From the NCBI GenBank assembly GCA_947503835.1, contig CANNFM010000025.1:1-64000 (forward strand): a stretch of 64,000 nucleotides of DNA. The letters are read 5' to 3'. Shown one piece after another: positions 53,481 through 62,874 of this stretch. Within the stretch, counting starts at the first letter, position 1, and every line of letters starts with the position of its first letter. The translations under genes and the position numbers were made by a program. This DNA comes from an uncultured Aquimarina sp. GTDB lineage: Bacteria; Bacteroidota; Bacteroidia; Flavobacteriales; Flavobacteriaceae. A model generated the notes under the pieces. The model had not been told where the DNA came from, searched no databases, and was given only the letters and a program-made list of their open reading frames with translations.

Positions 53481-55508
53481 ATGAAGCAGATATTAATAAC
53501 CTTTCTAATTGCTTTTTCCTTATTATCTTGTACAGAGAGTAAACTTCCTGCAATAGAGTTATCTTATGAAAATGCTAAAGTCTTCACCAAAGGGAATGAA
53601 CTTATAGTGGCTACAGGAAAGATTGAAAGAGTATATAAGCTAACTGATTATGGACTAACCACCACAATGTTTAAAGAGTACTCATCTTCAAAAGAGTGGG
53701 TTAAAGCAGATACAAGTGTATGCGATTGGGAAATTAGTGAAAATGTATTAGGAAACCTGGTATCGATTAATGCCAAGATATCCGATGATGAGAAATTTAC
53801 GAATACACACATTTTAGTAGAGGCAGAATTTGAATATCCCGAAAAGCAAACAATGGTGAAATATACTATTTGGGCCTATCCAGATGCGCAAGGATTGAGA
53901 ACACAACTTCAGTTAAAAGCTATGCCGGATTATGCTGCACAGAATGAGAAATTTGCAACAGATATTACTGAAACGCTTCAATTATCTGAAAAACCTAATG
54001 AAGTCATTGCATTCGGACTCATGCAAGGGATTAAAACGAATATGGACAAAGATTTGCTAACAGAAAAGCATGTAGCGTTTGAAGATCAGAAGATTGATTG
54101 GGCAAGTGGTACTATACTATCTGGAAAAGAAGGAGGGATAGTTTTGATCAAAGAATCCAATAAATCAACAAGTTTGAGAAAAGAAGGAGATGTTGCAACT
54201 GGTGAATTTGAAATTTCGAACCATAAAATTACTATATCCGGTGCGGGTATGTTTCCAACTGACCTAAAAACAGATCAATACACAAATTCATGGGCAAATT
54301 GGGTGATCTTGTATTCTGGTGGAGAGGATAATGCTAACATAGCACTCAAGCAATTTGATAGGTTGAGATATCCTGTGCATCCAGATCGCGACATCATTAT
54401 GATGGCCAATACCTGGGGTAGCGAAGACAAACCAACAGAGTGTATTTATGCGGCAAGAGAAGAAAATGTATTGAAAGAGATAGAAAGTGTAGCAGATTTA
54501 GGTATTGATCTTTTGCAGATTGATGAAGGGTGGCAAAATAATGAATGGATGCCAGCAAAGCATTCCAAAGAATTTCAACGAATAAAATTTATTAAAGAAG
54601 ACTATCCTATTTATCCTGAAGGCTGGAAAAATGTTCGTAAAAAAGCAGATTCTCTACATGTGAAACTTGGGCTTTGGGCTGCATGGACTATTACAGAAGA
54701 TAAACTGAAAACAAACTACGACAGCGGGAACTTTTCTTCTTTTAAGCTGGATTTTGCTAATTTAAATACGGTTAAAAAGCGAGATGAACTCATAGGCAAG
54801 GCCAGAAGCCTTATCAAGTATGCCGATTACAAAACTATTGTTAATTGGGATGTTACCGAGATTGCACCAAGAGCAGGTTATTTTTATGGTAGAGAATATG
54901 GAAATATATATCTTGAAAACAGGAAGATTAATACAGAACGTGAGAATGTAATGTATATACCTTACAAAGTATTAAAAGATGCCTGGCAACTTTCTAAATA
55001 TGTTAACTTAAATAAATTTCAGCTTACTGTTCAAAACATCGATATGGCTGGAGACAAAACAAAAACAGATGCCCATTTGCATAACCATCCTTATGCCGTA
55101 GCCATTACTTTAATGGGTAGTCCTATATTCTTTCAGGAAACTCATTATTATACTAAAGAAGCACGAGAGCAGATTAAACCTTTATTAGCAATCTATAAAA
55201 AACACAGACCAGATATTTATAAGGGATATGTTTTCCCGATAGGGAATGAACCCGATAATAAAAGTTGGACAGGTTTTCAAAATCATAATGCAAAAACGAA
55301 TTCGGGTTATCTTACCGTTTTTAGAGAATTGAACAACAATGAAGTTTCTAAAGAAATGACTCTTAAATACGTGAAAGATGCTGAGGTAAAACTCATAAAC
55401 TTAATGACTAATGAAGAAAAGGTTGTAAAAATGAAGGGAAGCAAGGTTCAGTTCGCAATAGACCAACCTGCTGGATATCAATTTCTTCATTATAAAGTTC
55501 TAAACTAG
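53481..55508 (+). CDS. Clan GH-D glycoside hydrolase (alpha-galactosidase/GH36-like lipoprotein)
   Basis: 675 residues with lipobox SLLSC (Cys17). The N-terminal 290 residues form a beta-sandwich; the barrel begins RDIIMMANTWGSEDKP, with LGIDLLQIDEGWQ (about 343-355, equivalent to the DDGW substrate-binding motif) and FKLDFANLN near 420, where the Asp is the likely nucleophile (K-x-D). A possible acid/base is in WDVTEIAPRAGYFYGREYGN (about 455). It probably cuts alpha-galactosyl-type bonds, but is diverged from well-known GH27/GH36 enzymes. 53 bases after GH2 and 6 before sulfatase 4. Confidence 0.8.
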   Translation: MKQILITFLIAFSLLSCTESKLPAIELSYENAKVFTKGNELIVATGKIERVYKLTDYGLTTTMFKEYSSSKEWVKADTSVCDWEISENVLGNLVSINAKISDDEKFTNTHILVEAEFEYPEKQTMVKYTIWAYPDAQGLRTQLQLKAMPDYAAQNEKFATDITETLQLSEKPNEVIAFGLMQGIKTNMDKDLLTEKHVAFEDQKIDWASGTILSGKEGGIVLIKESNKSTSLRKEGDVATGEFEISNHKITISGAGMFPTDLKTDQYTNSWANWVILYSGGEDNANIALKQFDRLRYPVHPDRDIIMMANTWGSEDKPTECIYAAREENVLKEIESVADLGIDLLQIDEGWQNNEWMPAKHSKEFQRIKFIKEDYPIYPEGWKNVRKKADSLHVKLGLWAAWTITEDKLKTNYDSGNFSSFKLDFANLNTVKKRDELIGKARSLIKYADYKTIVNWDVTEIAPRAGYFYGREYGNIYLENRKINTERENVMYIPYKVLKDAWQLSKYVNLNKFQLTVQNIDMAGDKTKTDAHLHNHPYAVAITLMGSPIFFQETHYYTKEAREQIKPLLAIYKKHRPDIYKGYVFPIGNEPDNKSWTGFQNHNAKTNSGYLTVFRELNNNEVSKEMTLKYVKDAEVKLINLMTNEEKVVKMKGSKVQFAIDQPAGYQFLHYKVLN

Positions 55509-55514
55509 TTAAAT

Positions 55515-56969
55515 ATGAAGGTTTCTCTTTCTTTGTTGGCAGTATGTATATTTTTGAATATACAGGCGCAAGACGAAAAAAAACCAAATATTGTTTTTTT
55601 TCTTGTAGATGATTTTGGTTGGAGTGATCTTGGGTGTTATGGCAGTGAATATTATGACACGCCTACTATTGATAAACTGGCAAAAGAAGGAATGGTATTT
55701 ACCGATGCGTATATGATGCCTACCTGTTCACCTTCAAGAGCCAGTCTTATGACAGGTAAATATCCACCAGGAACAGGAGTATATACTGTGGATTGGTATG
55801 CCGGTACTCCTAAAAAAATGCAAAAAGTAAAAGGGATAAAGTCAAAGCGTTTTATTGCTGAAGAGGAAATAACTATTGCAGAGGTGCTAAAAGAAGCTGG
55901 CTATACCAATGGTCATTTCGGTAAATGGCACTTGGGAGACAAACCAGAAACCAGTCCTAAGGGACAAGGATTTGATGTTAATATCGGTGGCTGCAAATCA
56001 GGGAGTCCTAAAAGCTTTTTTAGCCCTTATGGTATTGAAAATATTGCTCCTCAAAAAGAAGGTGTTTATCTTACTGATGTTCTAACAGATGGTGCTTGTA
56101 ATTTTATCACAGAAAATAAGAACAAACCATTTTTCTTGTATTTCCCATTTTATCAGGTACATGTTCCGCTACACGCAAAAAAAGAATGGGCTGAGAAATA
56201 TGTAGGAAAACAAGCCCATGGACAACAAAATGTCCCTGCTTATGGTGCAATGGTGAGTTATATGGATTATAGTGTTGGTCGGGTTCTTGATCAATTAGAG
56301 GAACATGGACTTACCGATACTACCATAATTATATTTACTTCAGACAATGGTGGTCAAATTGTAGCGACATCTAATTCGCCATTAAGAGGACAAAAAGGAA
56401 ACCTTACCGAGGGAGGAATCAGAGTACCTCTCATTGTAAAATGGCCAAAGAAAGTGAAGCCCGGAACAATAGAAAAAACACCTGTAACTGTTGTAGACTA
56501 TTATCCTACTCTGGCCGAGATGGCTGGTACGAGTATTCCTAAAAATAAGATGATAGACGGGGAGAGTTTTATACCATTACTGAAACAAGAAGGACAGCTA
56601 AAACGTGATGCGATCTATTGGCATTTGACATCATATAACGGAAATGGACGATCCAATTCTTTGTTGTGGCAATACCCGGGAGGTGCCATTCGAAAAGGAG
56701 ATTGGAAGTTAATAGAGAATTTTGAAAATGACTCTTTAGAATTGTATAACCTGAAAAATGATATAGGCGAAACAAAAAATTTGAGAGACCAATATCCACA
56801 AAAAACCAAAGAACTTTTAAAAGATCTCGTACTATGGCAAGAAAGCACAAATGCTCCTATTCCCAGAGAAGCGAATCCAGATTTTGAAGAAAATTCTCTT
56901 GACTGGATTGTGAACGCAAATAAAGCGAGGAACATAAAAGAAACAGAACGACTTACTTTGATAAAATGA
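55515..56969 (+). CDS. S1-family sulfatase 4
   Basis: 484 residues with a cleavable signal (1-19, NIQAQ). Metal pair Asp32-Asp33 in LVDDFGWSDLGCYG, formylglycine site CSPSR with Cys71, GHFGKWHLGDKPETSPKGQGFDVNIGG, and FTSDNGGQ then PLRGQKGNLTEGGIRVP. This matches the GalNAc-6-sulfatase-like group common in marine Bacteroidetes. Its stop overlaps the start of sulfatase 5 by 4 bases. Confidence 0.93.
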   Translation: MKVSLSLLAVCIFLNIQAQDEKKPNIVFFLVDDFGWSDLGCYGSEYYDTPTIDKLAKEGMVFTDAYMMPTCSPSRASLMTGKYPPGTGVYTVDWYAGTPKKMQKVKGIKSKRFIAEEEITIAEVLKEAGYTNGHFGKWHLGDKPETSPKGQGFDVNIGGCKSGSPKSFFSPYGIENIAPQKEGVYLTDVLTDGACNFITENKNKPFFLYFPFYQVHVPLHAKKEWAEKYVGKQAHGQQNVPAYGAMVSYMDYSVGRVLDQLEEHGLTDTTIIIFTSDNGGQIVATSNSPLRGQKGNLTEGGIRVPLIVKWPKKVKPGTIEKTPVTVVDYYPTLAEMAGTSIPKNKMIDGESFIPLLKQEGQLKRDAIYWHLTSYNGNGRSNSLLWQYPGGAIRKGDWKLIENFENDSLELYNLKNDIGETKNLRDQYPQKTKELLKDLVLWQESTNAPIPREANPDFEENSLDWIVNANKARNIKETERLTLIK

Positions 56970-58459
56970 TATATCTCAAAATCAAAAACATTAAGTTAAT
57001 CTTGGGCACTATTCTAATACTACCTCTTTTGATTCATTGTCAATCTTCAGTATCTAAAAACAATGCAAAACCAAATATCATTTTTATTTTGGTCGATGAT
57101 TTTGGTTGGAATCAAGTAGGTAGTTATGGAACTGAAATTGTACATACTCCAAACCTTGATAAATTAGTAAAAGAAGGAGCAAAATTTAATAGTGCCTATG
57201 CTATGCCACAATGTTCTCCAACAAGAGCGGCATTTTTATCGGGTAAATACCCTGCAAGATCAGGAATGACCAAAGTAATCAATAATCGATTTTGGGGGAA
57301 CGCTCCTATGATCACTCCCAAAGTGAGGAAAAAACTACCCATACAATGGTATACATTGGCCAAAATGCTTAAAAGCTCAGGATACACCACTGGTATGAGT
57401 GGCAAATGGCATGTAGGAGACAATTATCCCGCCGCTCCAATCAAAGAAAAATACGGCATGACATATTTTAATGCCTATGGTTTTGATTGGGTTGGAGATG
57501 CAGCAGAGGGGAATGCAAAAAAGGATAAAGCGGTGATGGATGTCACCAATGAAGTTATTGATTTTATTGATCAAAGTAAGGATGATCCTTTTTTTGCTTT
57601 TGTTTCACATTTTACAACACATTCTCCGCTTGCAGCACCAGATATTTTGATAGAAAAATACGTAAAAAAAGGCTACCCTAAAATGACTGATAAATGGGGC
57701 GTAGTGCCGGAGAGACCTACAGCAGATTTTTTGGCAATGACCGAACATTTAGATCACTCAGTAGGATTGATTGTTGAAAAAATTGAAAAACTAGGCCTAG
57801 CAGAAAACACATTAATAGCAGTAATTGGTGATAATGGAGCATTAGGAAGGTTTTGGGATCATTCGCCATTACGAGAGTCAAAAGGCTCTTTGTACGAAGG
57901 AGGAATACGAGTGCCGTTGATTATGAAATGGCCAAAAACCATAAAACCAGGAAAAGAAATCGAAACCCCTGTTCATATCATTGATATGTACCCCACTTTT
58001 ATGGAAATAACAAATGCTAAAGCGCAGAGGGATTATAAAATAGATGGAGAGAGTTTAATGCCATTACTAAATGGTGAAGGAAAATTCACAAGAGATGAAT
58101 TGTATTTCCATCATCCACATTATGTGCCTATGTATGGAAAAACACCAGGTAGTATCGTAAGAAAAGGGGATTATAAATTGATTTATTATTTTGGTGATTA
58201 TCTTAATACTGAAGGCTTGGATGCAGAGCATCGTAAACTATATGGAAAGCTTGAACTTGGAGAGAAAATAGAACTTTTTAACCTAAAAGAGGATATCGGA
58301 GAAAAGAAAGACCTTTCAGCCGATATGCCTGATAAAGTTGAAGAAATGATGGTATTGCTTAAAAAATGGTGGGGTGAGACAGATGCCTCTTTGCCTATAG
58401 TAAACCCAGATTATAATCCTGAGGATCCTTTTGAAAATATGACTGATAAAGAAAGATGA
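56966..58459 (+). CDS. S1-family sulfatase 5 (lipoprotein)
   Basis: 497 residues, lipobox LLIHC (Cys25), metal pair Asp44-Asp45, formylglycine site CSPTR with Cys83, SGKWHVGDNYPAAP and VIGDNGALGRF. It is closest in layout to sulfatases 4 and 6, so the three are probably tandem duplicates that diverged for different sulfate positions. Overlaps by 4 bases (ATGA) with both neighbours. Confidence 0.93.
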   Translation: MIYLKIKNIKLILGTILILPLLIHCQSSVSKNNAKPNIIFILVDDFGWNQVGSYGTEIVHTPNLDKLVKEGAKFNSAYAMPQCSPTRAAFLSGKYPARSGMTKVINNRFWGNAPMITPKVRKKLPIQWYTLAKMLKSSGYTTGMSGKWHVGDNYPAAPIKEKYGMTYFNAYGFDWVGDAAEGNAKKDKAVMDVTNEVIDFIDQSKDDPFFAFVSHFTTHSPLAAPDILIEKYVKKGYPKMTDKWGVVPERPTADFLAMTEHLDHSVGLIVEKIEKLGLAENTLIAVIGDNGALGRFWDHSPLRESKGSLYEGGIRVPLIMKWPKTIKPGKEIETPVHIIDMYPTFMEITNAKAQRDYKIDGESLMPLLNGEGKFTRDELYFHHPHYVPMYGKTPGSIVRKGDYKLIYYFGDYLNTEGLDAEHRKLYGKLELGEKIELFNLKEDIGEKKDLSADMPDKVEEMMVLLKKWWGETDASLPIVNPDYNPEDPFENMTDKER

Positions 58460-59895
58460 GAGTATTAAAAGTTTTATTGATTATTGGTATTATATTATGT
58501 AGCGCATTTTTGTTAGCTCAAGAGAAGAGTAAGCCAAATATCGTATTCATATTGGTTGATGATTTGGGTTGGACAGACACAGGTTTTAGTGGTAGTGGTT
58601 ATTACGAGACCCCCTATATGGATCAACTGGCTCAGGAAGGAGCTATATGTACACAAGCGTATGCTGCAGCTGCAGTATGTTCACCTACCCGAGCATCTAT
58701 TCTTACGGGTAAATATCCAGCCAAAATACAATTAGCGACACATATTCCATCCATGGCAAAAGATTGGAATATGGGCGTCCCACCAGGAAATGCAGAATTT
58801 ACACTCCATCATCCTGCCAGCCGAAAACAAAGCGGTATCCCAAACAGAAACTACCTTCCATTAGAAGAAATTACTATTGCAGAGGTCCTTAAAAAAGAAG
58901 ACTATCATACGGGATATATAGGGAAATGGCACTTGGGTTATGAAGGTTATCATCCCATTGATCAGGGGTTTGATTGGCAAATGGGAGTAAGCAATTGGGG
59001 GCAACCCATGAGTTATTATGCTCCGTATAAACGAGAGACAAGAGGTGTGACCTATAAAATTGAAAGCCTTCAAGAAGGGTTGCAAAAAGGAGAGTATCTT
59101 ACTGATAGATTGGGTAGAGAAGCAGTAGGTTTTATACAACGAAATAAACAAAAACCCTTTTTTCTACAACTTTCATTTTATTCGGTGCATACACCTATTC
59201 AGCCACCAAAAGATAAAATAGCTTATTTTGAAGAAAAAGAGAAAACCGAAAATCACCAAAATGCTTCCTATGCTGCTATGATAAGCAAAGTAGATGAAAA
59301 TATAGGTAAGGTTTTACAGACATTGAAAGAACTAGAACTTGAAGAAAATACGATAGTCGTACTATATAGCGATAACGGTGGGTTATCTGGAGTTACTTCT
59401 AACCATCCTTTGAGAAAAGGTAAAGGATTTGCTTATGAAGGAGGTATACGAGTGCCTTTAGTGATTAAATTTCCAAACAAAATAAAAGAAGGAAAAATTA
59501 TAGATGTACCTATAAATAGTGTTGATTTTCTACCAACATTTTGTGCAGTAGCTGATGTTGAGGTAGAGGAGAAGCAACAAATAGATGGAAAAAACATACT
59601 ACCACTCTTATATAATGATAAGAAAGGTTTGGATAGAAGTTTATACTGGCATTTCCCTCATTATCGAGGTAAAAATATTATGCCGTATAGTATTATTCGT
59701 GATGGAGATTGGAAGCTTATAAAACGATATGAAGGTGCAGCATTCGAATTGTTTAATTTAAAAGATGACCTATCTGAAAAAGTTGATTTGGCTTTAGAAA
59801 TGCCAGATAAAGTCTTAGAATTGAATAAAAAACTGGAAGAGTGGGTACAAAATACAGGAGTGAAGGTTCCAAAACTTACACCCCTGAAGGATTAA
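58456..59895 (+). CDS. S1-family sulfatase 6
   Basis: 479 residues with a cleavable signal (1-22, ending FLLAQ). Metal pair Asp35-Asp36, formylglycine site CSPTR with Cys75, YIGKWHLGYEGYHPIDQGFDWQMG and LYSDNGGLSG then PLRKGKGFAYEGGIRVP. Same group as sulfatases 4 and 5. Translationally coupled to sulfatase 5. Confidence 0.93.
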   Translation: MRVLKVLLIIGIILCSAFLLAQEKSKPNIVFILVDDLGWTDTGFSGSGYYETPYMDQLAQEGAICTQAYAAAAVCSPTRASILTGKYPAKIQLATHIPSMAKDWNMGVPPGNAEFTLHHPASRKQSGIPNRNYLPLEEITIAEVLKKEDYHTGYIGKWHLGYEGYHPIDQGFDWQMGVSNWGQPMSYYAPYKRETRGVTYKIESLQEGLQKGEYLTDRLGREAVGFIQRNKQKPFFLQLSFYSVHTPIQPPKDKIAYFEEKEKTENHQNASYAAMISKVDENIGKVLQTLKELELEENTIVVLYSDNGGLSGVTSNHPLRKGKGFAYEGGIRVPLVIKFPNKIKEGKIIDVPINSVDFLPTFCAVADVEVEEKQQIDGKNILPLLYNDKKGLDRSLYWHFPHYRGKNIMPYSIIRDGDWKLIKRYEGAAFELFNLKDDLSEKVDLALEMPDKVLELNKKLEEWVQNTGVKVPKLTPLKD

Positions 59896-59902
59896 AAACT
59901 AG

Positions 59903-61351
59903 TTGATGATGAGGTACAAAAATTTTAGAGTATATATGAATAATTCTGAATTACCAATCTTCAGACTCATTACCCTTCTTTTTATAGTACTATATGCAAG
60001 TGCCTGCAAAGACCCTGAAAAAGCAAAGAAGGAAGAAGAAAAGAAGCCTAACATTATTTTTATCATGACAGATGATCTGGGATATGGTGAGTTGGGAGCC
60101 TATGGCCAAAAAGTAATTCAAACTCCTAATATTGATCAACTGGCGAGGGAAGGAAAAAAATTCACCAATTTTTATGCAGGAGGTCCGGTATGTGGCCCTT
60201 CTCGTGCATGTTTAATGACAGGCTTGCATCAAGGAAATGGTTTTATCAAAGGTAATCCTGGCGGAAAACCCGAAAAAGAAACGCTACGCCCACAGGATTT
60301 AACTTTTCCCGAGGAACTCAAAAAAGCAGGATATTATAATGCCTGTATTGGTAAATGGGGATTGGGACCCAAAAGCAGTACTGGTTACCCATTAGAAAAA
60401 GGCTTTGATTATTTTGTGGGGTATGACACCCATGTTGCAGCGCACAATTATTACCCTAAAAAGATATGTAAGAATGATAAGTGGATGGCATTAGAAGAAG
60501 GAACCTATAGTCATACTGTATTTACAAATGAAGCTCTTGATTTTCTAAATAAAAAACAGGAATCTCCATTTTTCTTATACCTGGCATATACCATACCACA
60601 TAGCCCGCATAATCCACCTTCAATGGTGCCGTATGAGCAGATGGACTGGCCTGATAAGGCTAAAAAATATGCAGCCATGATTACATTAATGGATACCGAT
60701 ATAGGTCGGATTATGACTGCATTAAAGAAACAAGGTTTGGATAAAAACACATTGGTGATATTTACCAGCGACAATGGGGCAGATGTACAGGTAGGTAAAA
60801 TTAGTGAAGAATGGCATACTCTTTTTAATAATAATGGAAGATATAGAGGCGGCAAACGTAGTGTGTATGATGGCGGGATTCATGTGCCATTTATTGCCTG
60901 GTGGCCAGAACGTATTAAACCCGATACTGTAGATGAAGTTTTAGCTTTTCAGGATATTATGCCTACTATGATGGAGTTGGCTGGTCTTGAAAAACCAGTT
61001 AGAACAGATGGAATATCAATAGTTCCTTTATTGTTTGACGCAAAAGATACATTTGTTGGCCATAAGATGTTGTATTGGGAGTTTATACGACAGAGTAAAG
61101 AAGGAGGAAGCCAACAGGCTGCTTTAGATGTAAAAACAGGATATAAAGCAGTACGATTTGGTGGTAAAAGTGAAATCAAACTATACAATATTCTTAAAGA
61201 TCCAGAGGAAATTAAAAGGATTTATAAGGGTAAAGACAATGAAGTATTAATGCTAAAAAATTATCTGGATACCATGAGAACAGAAAGCTCCTATTGGCCA
61301 ATGCCAGAGCATGGTTGGTCTCAACATAACCCTTGGGAACCTGTGGATTAA
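59903..61351 (+). CDS. S1-family sulfatase 7 (lipoprotein)
   Basis: 482 residues from 59903; the ATG at 59936 (MNNSELPIF) is an equally good start. Lipobox YASAC, Cys35; metal pair Asp57-Asp58; formylglycine site CGPSR with Cys97; CIGKWGLGPKSSTGYPLEKGFDYFVGYDTHVAAHNYYP. It pairs with sulfatase 1 rather than with its neighbours 4-6. Last gene of the operon, followed by a terminator. Confidence 0.92.
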   Translation: MMMRYKNFRVYMNNSELPIFRLITLLFIVLYASACKDPEKAKKEEEKKPNIIFIMTDDLGYGELGAYGQKVIQTPNIDQLAREGKKFTNFYAGGPVCGPSRACLMTGLHQGNGFIKGNPGGKPEKETLRPQDLTFPEELKKAGYYNACIGKWGLGPKSSTGYPLEKGFDYFVGYDTHVAAHNYYPKKICKNDKWMALEEGTYSHTVFTNEALDFLNKKQESPFFLYLAYTIPHSPHNPPSMVPYEQMDWPDKAKKYAAMITLMDTDIGRIMTALKKQGLDKNTLVIFTSDNGADVQVGKISEEWHTLFNNNGRYRGGKRSVYDGGIHVPFIAWWPERIKPDTVDEVLAFQDIMPTMMELAGLEKPVRTDGISIVPLLFDAKDTFVGHKMLYWEFIRQSKEGGSQQAALDVKTGYKAVRFGGKSEIKLYNILKDPEEIKRIYKGKDNEVLMLKNYLDTMRTESSYWPMPEHGWSQHNPWEPVD

Positions 61352-61452
61352 AAATGATTTTATCCTTGTGTATGAGGTGTTTTAAATTTTTCTGTTTGTA
61401 ATATCAATTCAAACTTTATCTTTATATCTATTTAAATATTTGCTAACGGTTT

Positions 61453-61487
61453 AAATAAACGCTCATTTTAATGGCGTTTATTTTTTG
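61453..61487. terminator. Bidirectional terminator
   Basis: AAATAAACGC / GCGTTTATTT perfect 10-bp stem with inner CAT/ATG pairing, Ts on the right and As on the left. It separates the convergent sulfatase operon and the eCIS-type cargo gene. Confidence 0.85.
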
Positions 61488-61500
61488 TTATAGGCTTTTT

Positions 61501-62064
61501 TTATCGTCCCCACCTTCGCATGACTTCTCTTAATTGTGCAATTGACGCACCGGCATCATGCATTTCTTGAAGCCTCGATTTTGGGTGTTTATGGACACTA
61601 TTGCTCGCATGGGCTGGATGTCCAGCAAAACCAAAAGCTTGAGCGGCATACTCTCTCCCCCGATTATAATCTCCTATACTTAAAGGAGCATCAGTACATT
61701 CTATTTTCAGATCTTCTACTGTTTCAGGTTCATCTGTTCTAAGTCTTGCTCCAACCGTTCCTCCTCGAATTGATGGTTGAGGAAATGCGCTTCCAGAATC
61801 TGGAATCCAGCGGTTACCATCCCAAGTCCATCCTTTGCTAAATAATTGTACAACACTAGATTGATTCATTACATTCTTTTCAGCTTTCAATTGAGAAACC
61901 TGTGAACTATTGTTAGCCATTTCTTGTAGCTTCCTTTGAGCAACTGTTTCAGGTCTATTATCTACAAACTGAAAAACAGACTCACCACCACTTTGCTTTT
62001 GAGAAACGGCATTAGCCACCGATTGGCTTTTATTCTCTTGTATTCTGTCAGCATAAGTATTCAT
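61501..62064 (-). CDS. Orphan protein with an eCIS cargo-like leader (putative effector)
   Basis: 187 residues without a signal peptide. Residues 31-60 (FQFVDNRPETVAQRKLQEMA and NNSSQVSQLKA) closely match the N-terminal segment I know from DUF4157 (eCIS_core) and other eCIS-linked proteins in Bacteroidetes. After a VVQLFSKGWTWDGNRW junction (71-86) comes a separate domain (100-187) with CTDAPLSIGDYNRGREYAAQ, a GHPAHASNSVHKHPKS stretch and a basic, Arg-rich end. DNA of this part is visibly richer in G+C than its neighbours. The C-terminal domain is not recognised; effector function is inferred. No injection-system genes are in the window. Confidence 0.65.
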   Translation of the reverse strand: MNTYADRIQENKSQSVANAVSQKQSGGESVFQFVDNRPETVAQRKLQEMANNSSQVSQLKAEKNVMNQSSVVQLFSKGWTWDGNRWIPDSGSAFPQPSIRGGTVGARLRTDEPETVEDLKIECTDAPLSIGDYNRGREYAAQAFGFAGHPAHASNSVHKHPKSRLQEMHDAGASIAQLREVMRRWGR

Positions 62065-62247
62065 AATTTCTTCTTTAAAGGTTTTGCTCTATTGCCTATA
62101 ACAACGATATATATGTACCAGTACATATATCTCTATTATAAATAACTAATTTAATAAATCTAAGTACGATTTTAAACTTTTTAATTATAAGATTAGGTGT
62201 GAGTTTAGTTTATTATTTTTAGTCTATTTATCATCTAACGAATATTA

Positions 62248-62862
62248 TTAGGAAGCCAAACCTATTTCAGAGGTAAAATCGAAAAATCGATAACATAGCC
62301 TCTTAACTCCTCTTAGTACCTCACAATGCTCATTTTCTATCGGGTAATCTGTGTTAGAATGATTAAGGGAAGCGTTGTTCAAAAAATCATTAGTCATCAA
62401 TACATAGGAGTGACTTTTTACTTCGTTTTTCAAAAGTAGATGTGATTCTAATACCGTCTTTCCGTAAAGTTTTTTGAAATCTGCAATGCAATATTGTGTG
62501 ATCTGACCATAATGTACAATCATTTTTAATGATAAGTTTAGAGTACCAACTAACTTTTTGTTGATCTTTTTTACATTGTTAGTGAAATTATTCCTCATTA
62601 ATTGGAATTGTTTTAGAACTGATGTATAGCAAGGAGGAGATCCGAATTTATAATATAATATAGCGTCCCCTTCTATCTCCGAAATATTTAGGCCAAGCTG
62701 ATTCATTTCTGTTATCGATGAAAGTAGCTTTGATAAAATATCCCTTCCGGTGATCAGGTCTGTGTTGTATACAAGTTGAGTAAACCCACTAATGTCTACG
62801 ATTATAATAGTTCCTTCGGTAGGAGGGTTATTTGTTTTATGTAAAGAATGAAAATGTTCCAT
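62248..62862 (-). CDS. DUF2652 class III nucleotidyl cyclase-like protein
   Basis: 204 residues. IIIVDISGFTQLV gives Asp23 and ISEIEGDAILYY gives Asp66, which match the two metal-binding Asp of class III adenylyl/guanylyl cyclases; LKMIVHYGQITQYCI follows in the fold. DUF2652 proteins have this plan, but whether they make cyclic nucleotide is not established. It is 12 bases downstream of the NTF2/Atu4866 gene, in the same leftward group. Confidence 0.8.
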   Translation of the reverse strand: MEHFHSLHKTNNPPTEGTIIIVDISGFTQLVYNTDLITGRDILSKLLSSITEMNQLGLNISEIEGDAILYYKFGSPPCYTSVLKQFQLMRNNFTNNVKKINKKLVGTLNLSLKMIVHYGQITQYCIADFKKLYGKTVLESHLLLKNEVKSHSYVLMTNDFLNNASLNHSNTDYPIENEHCEVLRGVKRLCYRFFDFTSEIGLAS

Positions 62863-62874
62863 AATTTTGTTGTT

